Source: Sediminispirochaeta sp. (GTDB taxonomy: Bacteria; Spirochaetota; Spirochaetia; DSM-16054; Sediminispirochaetaceae). Taken from it: 7,398 nucleotides of DNA. Shown piece after piece: positions 1-5,299 of the stretch; position 1 is the first letter of the stretch; each line of letters opens with the position of its first letter. The position numbers and the translations under genes are program-made. The stretch is taken from positions 1 through 7,398 of the forward strand of contig DSBN01000389.1 in assembly GCA_011046055.1 (NCBI GenBank), in the 5' to 3' direction. The notes beneath the pieces were generated by a model that worked only from the letters and a program-made list of their open reading frames with translations, was not told the origin of the DNA and searched no databases.

Positions 1-417
1 GATCATACCGTTTTCGATGGCCATCAGAGCGTAATAGCCGGCGATGCCGTAATGGGTCGTGTTTCGTACCGCCACCATTCCCAGACCATAGCTCTTGGCT
101 TTGTCGATGGCCATCTGCATTGACTTTTTGCCGATCACATGTCCCATGCCGTTGTGGCCGTCCACCACTGCGGTTGTTGGCCCGTCCTTGATCACTTCGA
201 ACTCGGTTTTGGTGTTCAGTATACCGTCCTTGATCCGATCGATGTAGATCGGCTTGAATCGTCCAATGCCGTGGGAGTCGATGCCCCTCTTGTCCGAGGT
301 GATCAGCACGTCGGCACAGATGGCCGCCTCCTCCCGAGGAACCCCGATCGCCTCGAAAGCGTCGGTCATAAATTTTTCCAGCAGATCAAAATCTACCCAT
401 ACAAAGTCTTCCGCCAT
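1..417 (-). CDS. Malate/L-lactate dehydrogenase family protein (Ldh_2), N-terminal 139 residues, partial
   Basis: The gene runs off the left edge, so only the N-terminal 139 residues are visible (start MAEDFVWVDFDLLEKFMTDA). Seen: the motif KRGIDSHGIGRF near residues 43-54, VVDGHNGMGHVIGKK near 87-101, and GMVAVRNTTHYGIAGYY near 114-130. These are hallmark segments of the Ldh_2/YlbC/ComC family, NAD(P)-dependent dehydrogenases acting on 2-hydroxyacids such as malate, L-lactate, ureidoglycolate or sulfolactate. They are unrelated in fold to classical LDH/MDH. Full family members are about 330-360 residues. The start is set by a GAGGAG ribosome site at 423-428, 5 nt upstream of the ATG. The gene diverges from the three-gene oxidoreductase operon and has its own promoter and a structured leader. 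The exact substrate cannot be told from this fragment; the family call is solid. Confidence 0.9.
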   Translation of the reverse strand, partial: MAEDFVWVDFDLLEKFMTDAFEAIGVPREEAAICADVLITSDKRGIDSHGIGRFKPIYIDRIKDGILNTKTEFEVIKDGPTTAVVDGHNGMGHVIGKKSMQMAIDKAKSYGLGMVAVRNTTHYGIAGYYALMAIENGMI

Positions 418-430
418 ATGCGCTCCTCAA

Positions 431-442
431 CACCTGCAGGTG
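431..442. promoter_or_regulatory. 12-bp perfect palindrome just upstream of the Ldh_2 ribosome site
   Basis: CACCTGCAGGTG is a perfect palindrome that ends 2 nt from the GAGGAG ribosome site of the Ldh_2 gene. In the minus-strand RNA the region 429-444 can fold into a 6-bp stem (one G-U pair) with a UGCA loop directly before the ribosome site. It could equally be a protein-binding operator on DNA. The symmetry is seen; the function is inferred. Confidence 0.4.
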
Positions 443-460
443 CTTTTTCATAGTCTATTA

Positions 461-488
461 CGAAAACAGCCGTACCCGGCTGTTTTCG
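461..488 (-). terminator. Perfect 12-bp hairpin with U-run in the Ldh_2 leader; attenuator-like or bidirectional terminator
   Basis: CGAAAACAGCCG and CGGCTGTTTTCG form a perfect 12-bp stem with a 4-nt loop. Read on either strand, a GC core (CAGCCG/CGGCTG) is followed by TTTT with the complementary A-run ahead of it, the layout of a bidirectional Rho-independent terminator. It sits between two divergent genes, inside the predicted 5' leader of the Ldh_2 transcript, where a terminator between operons is not expected. Conditional attenuation of the Ldh_2 gene, or blocking of antisense transcription, are possible roles. The T-run is short, so efficiency is uncertain. Confidence 0.5.
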
Positions 489-498
489 TTGTTTCGGT

Positions 499-513
499 TG
501 CCGCGAAGCGGCA
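499..513. other. Small 6-bp hairpin in the Ldh_2 leader
   Basis: TGCCGC and GCGGCA are separated by 3 nt, giving a GC-rich 6-bp stem near the predicted 5' end of the Ldh_2 transcript. It is the first of three stem-loops in the roughly 100-nt leader. No known riboswitch fold was recognised. Confidence 0.4.
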
Positions 514-527
514 TGAGAAACTAATCG

Positions 528-556
528 ATTATTTCATGTACGTTTTTGTTTGTCAA
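528..556 (-). promoter_or_regulatory. Sigma-70-type promoter for the Ldh_2 gene
   Basis: On the minus strand a perfect -35 TTGACA (556-551) is followed after exactly 17 nt by AATAAT (533-528), a 5/6 match to the -10 consensus. Transcription would begin near position 521, giving a leader of about 100 nt before the Ldh_2 ATG. It lies back to back with the plus-strand promoter at 590-618. Confidence 0.7.
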
Positions 557-589
557 CGTGTTTTTATGTTCTTATTTGTTCGTCCTGGA

Positions 590-618
590 TTGACAAATCC
601 CACTCCAAGCTCTACTAT
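590..618 (+). promoter_or_regulatory. Sigma-70-type promoter for the oxidoreductase operon, probably leaderless
   Basis: A perfect -35 TTGACA (590-595), a 17-nt spacer and TACTAT (613-618) form a strong promoter. Six bases separate the -10 box from the A of the ATG at 625, so transcription should start at or next to the start codon. The -35 box is embedded in GGATTGACAAATCC (587-600), which has 5-bp inverted ends and could be an operator half. TTTGTCAA (549-556) and TTGACAAA (590-597) mirror each other across the gap. Confidence 0.7.
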
Positions 619-624
619 TCGAAT

Positions 625-2079
625 ATGCCCGATCAAGAGCAGAATCAGCAGTACGATGTGACCGTCATTGGTGCTGGAGTTGTGGGTGCGTCGATCGCCC
701 GTCGACTCTCGGCCTACCAGCTCCGGGTGGCGCTGGTAGAGAAGGAGGCCGACGTCTCCTTTGGCACCTCCAAGGCGAACTCCGGAATCATCCACGGCGG
801 CTTCCACCACGAGGGATCATACCTGAAGACCAAACTCGAGCTGCAGGGAAACATGATGTTCGACCAACTCCAGCGGGAACTGCACTTTCCCTTCAAGCGA
901 TGCGGGATCTTGGTCGCCGCCATGAACGAGGAAGAACTCAAAGCCATACAGTTCCTCTACCACCGGGGCCGAGAAAACGGATCCGCGGGGATCGAACTCT
1001 GCTCCCGGGAGAGAACCCTAGAGCTCGAACCGAAGCTCTCCCCGGACGTAGTCGGGGGACTCTACGCGCCGATCGGGGGTATTATCGAACCCTACCGTTT
1101 TGTTTTCAGCCTGGTCGAATCGGCGCTCAGAAACGGGGTCGAGCTGTACCGAGATTTTCAAGTATCCCGAGTCGAACGAGACGGGGCAGATGATTTTTAC
1201 CGTATTTTTGATCGACAAGACCGAAAAATTCTCAGTCGCTACGTGGTCAACGCCGCCGGACTCTACGCCGACGAGGTCTCCCAGCTCTTCGGCGCCGAAG
1301 AGTTCCAGATCACCCCCCGCAAGGGAGAGTACTACCTGCTCGACCGAATGACCCAGGCCTGCCCCAGCAAGGTTCTATTTCCCGTACCGAACCAGGTCTC
1401 AAAGGGGATGCTGGTCATCCCCACGGTGGAAGGGACCGTTCTGGTCGGACCCACCGCCGAAGAGATTCGGGATAAAGAGGACCTCTCCACCTCCCGAGAG
1501 AAACTCGACAGCATCTTCGACTCCGCCCGGAGGATGGTACCGAAGGTCTCTACCCGAGATGTGATCACTTCCTTCTCCGGCCTACGGCCGGTTCTGGAGG
1601 GGGATGACTTTTATATAGAAGTGTCGAAAAAAGCTCCCCGCCTCATCCAGGCCGCGGGCATCCAGTCTCCAGGACTCACCGCCGCGCCGGCGATCGGAGA
1701 GTACGTGAAAGATCTTTTAAAAAAGGCCGGACTTCCGTTGCAGGAGAAACCCGACTACCAGGCTGAAGTCCCCCGGGTGCCCCGGGTCCGGGATCGAAGA
1801 CCCTTCGACGTCGATGACCTGGTTCGTCGGAATCCCGCCTACGGAAACATCGTCTGCCGCTGCGAGGAGGTCTCGGAGGCGGAGATCATCGAGGCGATCC
1901 GTCGGGGCCACCGGACCCTGGACGGCATCAAGTTTTTTACCCGTTCGGGGATGGGTCGCTGTCAGGGCGGCTTCTGTACCGCCAAAATCATCGAGATCAT
2001 AATGCGAGAAACCGGTCTGCCCTACCACGAAATCAGCAAACGGGGAAAAGAGAGCCGGGTTTTCTGGAGATCCTTATGA
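625..2079 (+). CDS. FAD-dependent 2-hydroxyacid/glycerol-3-phosphate-type dehydrogenase with C-terminal BFD-like [2Fe-2S] domain
   Basis: This 484-residue flavoprotein has a Rossmann FAD-binding motif GAGVVG at residues 16-21 and a DAO-type fold. A C-terminal BFD-like [2Fe-2S] domain has cysteines 411, 413, 446 and 451 (C-x-C, 32 residues, C-x4-C). It probably oxidises a hydroxylated substrate in the cytoplasm and passes electrons through FAD and the cluster to its operon partners. Relatives are often named glpA. Here the segment IQAAGIQSPGLTAAPAIG (341-358) resembles the L-2-hydroxyglutarate oxidase (LhgO, COG0579) branch, and the GGK-TTYR motif of GlpA/GlpD is missing, so a 2-hydroxyacid substrate is plausible. 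ATG 625 was chosen because a promoter ends just before it. An in-frame TTG at 550 lies upstream of that promoter and lacks a ribosome site. The stop codon overlaps the next start (ATGA). Family call secure, substrate open. Confidence 0.85.
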   Translation: MPDQEQNQQYDVTVIGAGVVGASIARRLSAYQLRVALVEKEADVSFGTSKANSGIIHGGFHHEGSYLKTKLELQGNMMFDQLQRELHFPFKRCGILVAAMNEEELKAIQFLYHRGRENGSAGIELCSRERTLELEPKLSPDVVGGLYAPIGGIIEPYRFVFSLVESALRNGVELYRDFQVSRVERDGADDFYRIFDRQDRKILSRYVVNAAGLYADEVSQLFGAEEFQITPRKGEYYLLDRMTQACPSKVLFPVPNQVSKGMLVIPTVEGTVLVGPTAEEIRDKEDLSTSREKLDSIFDSARRMVPKVSTRDVITSFSGLRPVLEGDDFYIEVSKKAPRLIQAAGIQSPGLTAAPAIGEYVKDLLKKAGLPLQEKPDYQAEVPRVPRVRDRRPFDVDDLVRRNPAYGNIVCRCEEVSEAEIIEAIRRGHRTLDGIKFFTRSGMGRCQGGFCTAKIIEIIMRETGLPYHEISKRGKESRVFWRSL

Positions 2080-3344
2080 GAAGTGAAATAACAGACGCCC
2101 TGGTAGTCGGAGGCGGGGCCGCCGGAATGGCCGCCGCGGTCGAGCTGGACCAACAGGGTTTTTCGGTAGCGCTGATCGAACGGGAGGATGAGCTCGGAGG
2201 AGTTCTGCTGCAGTGCATTCACAACGGTTTCGGGCTGCAGGAGTTCAATGAAGAGCTCACCGGCCCCGAGTACGCCGAACGCTGGATCGAGACGGTGAAA
2301 AAGAGCAAGATCCAGGTTTTCACCTCCAGTACCCTCACGGAAATAAACTTACTCGAAAGAAACCTCAAGGAGTGCTTTATCTACTCGGCGGTCCATGGGG
2401 TGCTCAGATTCACCACCCGGACGGTGGTCTTGGCCATGGGTTGCCGCGAACGAAACCGGGGCAACGTCCTCATCCCTGGAACGCGTCCGGCGGGAGTCTA
2501 CACCGCCGGCTTGGCCCAAAGGATGGTCAACATCGACGGCTACATCCCTGGTAAAGAGGTGGTGATAGTTGGCTCCGGAGATATCGGGCTGATCATGGCC
2601 CGCCGAATGCAGTGGGTCGGAGCCAAAGTACACGGAGTGGTGGAGATACAACCCTACCCTTCGGGACTGACCCGGAACATCTCACAGTGCCTCCATGACT
2701 TCGACATCCCCCTCTACCTCAGCCACGTGGTCTCCCGAATACACGGGATAGACCGAGTCGAGGCGGTGGACATTACACCCCTCAAAAACGGAGTCCCCGA
2801 CCAGAGCCGGACTTTTCGCCAGAAATGCGACACCCTCCTGCTCTCGGTGGGACTCATCCCGGAGAACGAACTCTCCAAACAGGTAGGCATCGAGCTCAAC
2901 CCCCTCACCGGCGGCCCGATGGTGGACAGCATGCTGATGAGCAACATCGAGGGCGTCTTCGCCGCTGGGAATGTCCTGCACGTGCACGATCTGGTGGACT
3001 TCGTCAGCGCCGAAGCCCGTCTGGCCGGCCAGAAAGCCGGCGCCTACCTACGAGGCTGGAGACCTAAGCTCGAAGTCCAAGTAAAACCGGGAGCAAACGT
3101 GAAATACGTAAACCCTACCAAAGTAGACCCGACGGGGCAGAGTGAAATTTTCCTGCGTCCCCTGATCGTCTCCAACCACGTCTCTCTGACCCTCTCTTTG
3201 GACGGTACAGTGATCAAACGCCAGAAAAAAGCACATGTGCAGCCCAGCGAGATGATCCGGATCAAAGTCAACTCAAAAATCTTTGATCAACATACCCTAA
3301 AAGGTGATACGAAAATTGTCGTTGGTTTGGAGGAGATGGACTGA
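2076..3344 (+). CDS. FAD/NAD(P)-dependent oxidoreductase, Pyr_redox_2 fold, electron-transfer partner of the upstream dehydrogenase
   Basis: This 422-residue protein has two dinucleotide-binding motifs: GGGAAG at residues 12-17 for FAD and GSGDIG at 166-171 for NAD(P). It also has the FAD-contacting segment VFAAGN at 294-299. GGVLLQCIHNGFGL (41-54) and MGCRERNRGN (121-130) are typical of the subgroup encoded beside GlpA/LhgO-like proteins. The classical redox-active CxxC of thioredoxin reductases is absent. A small C-terminal domain (about 330-422) of mixed beta character follows. The likely role is shuttling electrons between the substrate-oxidising subunit, or its Fe-S cluster, and a nicotinamide or quinone acceptor. 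The ATGA overlap with the upstream gene and a GGAG ribosome site at 2066-2069 inside that gene indicate translational coupling and a complex. The electron acceptor is not evident from sequence. Confidence 0.85.
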   Translation: MRSEITDALVVGGGAAGMAAAVELDQQGFSVALIEREDELGGVLLQCIHNGFGLQEFNEELTGPEYAERWIETVKKSKIQVFTSSTLTEINLLERNLKECFIYSAVHGVLRFTTRTVVLAMGCRERNRGNVLIPGTRPAGVYTAGLAQRMVNIDGYIPGKEVVIVGSGDIGLIMARRMQWVGAKVHGVVEIQPYPSGLTRNISQCLHDFDIPLYLSHVVSRIHGIDRVEAVDITPLKNGVPDQSRTFRQKCDTLLLSVGLIPENELSKQVGIELNPLTGGPMVDSMLMSNIEGVFAAGNVLHVHDLVDFVSAEARLAGQKAGAYLRGWRPKLEVQVKPGANVKYVNPTKVDPTGQSEIFLRPLIVSNHVSLTLSLDGTVIKRQKKAHVQPSEMIRIKVNSKIFDQHTLKGDTKIVVGLEEMD

Positions 3345-3345
3345 G

Positions 3346-3717
3346 ATGGCAGAAAAAACGGCAACAAAAGATATGGTCTGCATTGTCTGCCCCATCGGCT
3401 GTCGGCTGAAGGTCAGTCAGACTGGAGAGGAAGTACGGGTGGAGGGAAACCGATGCCCCCGTGGCGAAGTCTACGGCCGAGAAGAGATACTGGCCCCCAA
3501 AAGGACGGTCACCGCCACTTGCACGGTGATCTCCGGTAGGCACCGCCGGCTTCCGGTGAAAACCGATGCCGCCCTACCCACGGAACACATAGACTCGCTG
3601 CTGCAGGAGATTTACCGGCTAAAAATAGAAGCTCCCGTCGAAGCGGGGCAGGTCCTCCTCGAAAATTTCAAAGACACCGGAGTAAACCTAGTCGCTGGAC
3701 GACGTATCCCGAATTGA
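3346..3717 (+). CDS. DUF1667 family protein, small cysteine-rich third subunit of the oxidoreductase operon
   Basis: This 123-residue protein begins 1 nt after the upstream stop, with a strong GGAGGAG ribosome site at 3329-3335. An upstream in-frame alternative start at 3304 lies inside the preceding gene and is not preferred. Seen: cysteines 12, 15, 19 and 37 in CIVCPIGC and NRCPRGEVYG, the hallmark of DUF1667, plus the later RLPVKTDAALPTEHI segment of the family. Four conserved cysteines suggest binding of a metal or an Fe-S cluster. DUF1667 genes are usually found behind the same two flavoprotein genes, so a third-subunit or electron-transfer role is a reasonable inference, but no biochemical function is established. 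A fifth cysteine (59) lies outside the motif. The stop codon falls within the 21-nt stretch, including the 15-bp core, that recurs almost unchanged near 7251. Confidence 0.85.
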   Translation: MAEKTATKDMVCIVCPIGCRLKVSQTGEEVRVEGNRCPRGEVYGREEILAPKRTVTATCTVISGRHRRLPVKTDAALPTEHIDSLLQEIYRLKIEAPVEAGQVLLENFKDTGVNLVAGRRIPN

Positions 3718-3828
3718 GTGGTACGAAGCTTGGACATGTCAATTATATCTACCGAAAGATATTCCTTGTGCAAGCAGTTAGGCCACTAAAACTACCTCTC
3801 CTAGAAAAAAGACCAAGCTTCGTACCAC
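3718..3828. repeat. 111-bp element with perfect 16-bp terminal inverted repeats (MITE-like or giant hairpin) between convergent operons
   Basis: GTGGTACGAAGCTTGG (3718-3733) is repeated exactly in inverted form at 3813-3828, enclosing 79 bp. The interior holds a smaller stem, ATATCT/AGATAT (3745-3762), and CTTG/CAAG (3765-3774), but no gene. The element starts directly after the DUF1667 stop codon and ends 12 bp from the stop codon of the convergent sucrose phosphorylase gene, so it fills the gap. No target-site duplication is evident at its edges. It may act as a shared transcription end for both operons, although neither strand shows a classical GC stem plus T-run; on the minus strand a T6 (3810-3805) does follow the arm. 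A further copy of the arm core lies at 7257-7271, so this is a dispersed repeat rather than a one-off hairpin. Confidence 0.8.
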
Positions 3829-3840
3829 CCTATATCCTGC

Positions 3841-5289
3841 TCAAGACAGGTTCAGCTCCCGCAACTCACCGCCCAAGGAACTATGTAGAATCCTGAAACT
3901 CCTCTCCTTCATATCCGCTCGCAGTTCGGCGGTCTCGCCCCCGCCGTTCCAGCGAACCCTCAGCTCCTGTTCCGGCGACGGCAGTACCTGGTAGCTTCCA
4001 TCGAAGGCTCGACAGTGGCTGCGGAAATCCATCAAACGCAGCAGACGTTGAACCACCGGCCGTTCCATCTCACGGTCTATCTCCTCCAGGCTGTAGCCGT
4101 GGCGGTTGATATTTCGGCCCAACTTGGTCTCCTCCACCAGCTGAATGTCGTTTCGCCCCGCAAAAAGCCCCACATAGTAGACCTGGGGGATCCCCGGGGT
4201 GAAAAACTGGATCGCCCGCGCCAGGAGGTAGGCCCGGTCGTCCTCACCCAGGGCAGAGTAGTAGGTACAGTTGATCTGGTAGATATCCAGGTTCTGGTAA
4301 GCGGCGCTGTTGTAGATTCGTTTTACGTTGGCCCCTTTGCTGTAGACATTCTCCTTGGTCCGCTCCATCTCCTCGTCGCTCATCAGGTCTCGAGCGTCCA
4401 CCACTCCTATTCCGTCGTGAGTGTCCAGGGTAGTGAACTGCCTTCGAGGACAGATGGCCAACCAGCGCTTGAGGTTCACCGCGGTCCCGTCGTAGATACC
4501 CTGGAGCACCAACATGGGCAAGGCAAAATCGTAAACCCGGTAGCCGTGCTCGGCGATCCGTTTCTGAATGCTGTAGTGCTCGTGAACCTCCGGCAACAGC
4601 ACGGCATCCCACGGGGCGATGCTCTCGGCAGCGAACTCGAGGTGCTCCCACACCTCGGGTTCGAGGAAAAAACAACTGGTACCGGGTTTTTTAGTGGTAT
4701 AGGCGAAAGCGTCCAGACGTACTATCTTCGCCCCCCTTTCGCAGAGCCACTGGAGAAAATCCTGCAAGAGCCTGCGGGCTACCGGACTCTCGAGATCCAG
4801 ATCGATCTGTTCGTAGTCGAAGGTACACCAGACTTTCTCTCGACTTCCGTCGGCAAAATTCACCTCGTAGTAGGGAGGACGCGGTTTGCGGGTGTATATT
4901 TTTGCCAGATCATCGGAGCTGGGCTCACCTCCGGGCCAAAAATTCTTGAAGCGGATGAATAGATCCGCCCAGGGGGAGTCGTCTTTTTTCTCTACAAAAT
5001 CTTGAAAAAATTCGGATCTCCGGGAGATATGGTTGACCATCACATCCACCATCAACTCGTAATCCGCGGCAACTGCCTGGATATCCTCCCAATTTCCGAA
5101 CCGCAGATCCACCTTCTTGTAGGTCAGCGGGGCGAAGCCCCTGTCGCCGCTGGAGGGATAAAAGGGGAGAATATGGACCCCGGAGATTTTATCCCCAAGG
5201 TGTCGCTTTAAAACAGTACGAAGCCCGGCGAGATCGCCGCCTAGGCTGTCCGGATAGGTGATCAGTTGACAGGCGTTTTTAATAGGCAT
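3841..5289 (-). CDS. gtfA: Sucrose phosphorylase (GH13_18)
   Basis: This 482-residue enzyme cleaves sucrose with phosphate, releasing alpha-D-glucose 1-phosphate and fructose in the cytoplasm. It has the family opening LITYPDSLG (9-17) and PSSGDRGFAP (45-54). The catalytic set is complete: nucleophile Asp193 in VRLDAFAY, acid/base Glu234 in LLPEVHEHY, and transition-state Asp292 in LDTHDGIGVVD. The acceptor loop NLDIYQIN (333-340) keeps the Asp-x-Tyr-Gln seen in true sucrose phosphorylases. Length and these motifs fit the Leuconostoc/Streptococcus GtfA type (about 480-490 residues) better than the longer glucosylglycerate phosphorylases of the same subfamily. A related glucoside such as glucosylglycerol or glucosylglycerate is still not excluded. 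Translation starts 10 nt after the glycosyltransferase stop, with a GGGGG ribosome site (5298-5294). No sucrose transporter or fructokinase is nearby. Confidence 0.88.
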   Translation of the reverse strand: MPIKNACQLITYPDSLGGDLAGLRTVLKRHLGDKISGVHILPFYPSSGDRGFAPLTYKKVDLRFGNWEDIQAVAADYELMVDVMVNHISRRSEFFQDFVEKKDDSPWADLFIRFKNFWPGGEPSSDDLAKIYTRKPRPPYYEVNFADGSREKVWCTFDYEQIDLDLESPVARRLLQDFLQWLCERGAKIVRLDAFAYTTKKPGTSCFFLEPEVWEHLEFAAESIAPWDAVLLPEVHEHYSIQKRIAEHGYRVYDFALPMLVLQGIYDGTAVNLKRWLAICPRRQFTTLDTHDGIGVVDARDLMSDEEMERTKENVYSKGANVKRIYNSAAYQNLDIYQINCTYYSALGEDDRAYLLARAIQFFTPGIPQVYYVGLFAGRNDIQLVEETKLGRNINRHGYSLEEIDREMERPVVQRLLRLMDFRSHCRAFDGSYQVLPSPEQELRVRWNGGGETAELRADMKERSFRILHSSLGGELRELNLS

Positions 5290-5299
5290 TTCGCCCCCA

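Noticed and set aside
550..624. N-terminal extension of the first flavoprotein from a TTG at 550
   Set aside because: The extension would cover a strong promoter (590-618), has no ribosome site, and adds residues with no counterpart before the FAD-binding motif.
3718..3828. Integron attC site
   Set aside because: Size and dyad symmetry fit, but the arms do not end in the RYYYAAC/GTTRRRY core sites. A lone GTTAGGC inside (3777-3783) is not paired correctly, and no integrase is present.
3714..3896. Small plus-strand open frame covering the intergenic repeat
   Set aside because: It consists of the 111-bp repeat plus antisense of the phosphorylase 3' end, with no convincing ribosome site or family resemblance.
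4015..4962. 315-codon open frame on the plus strand
   Set aside because: It is antisense to the sucrose phosphorylase gene, whose full catalytic set is intact. The translated product has no recognisable domain, and the frame is a by-product of GC-rich codon usage.
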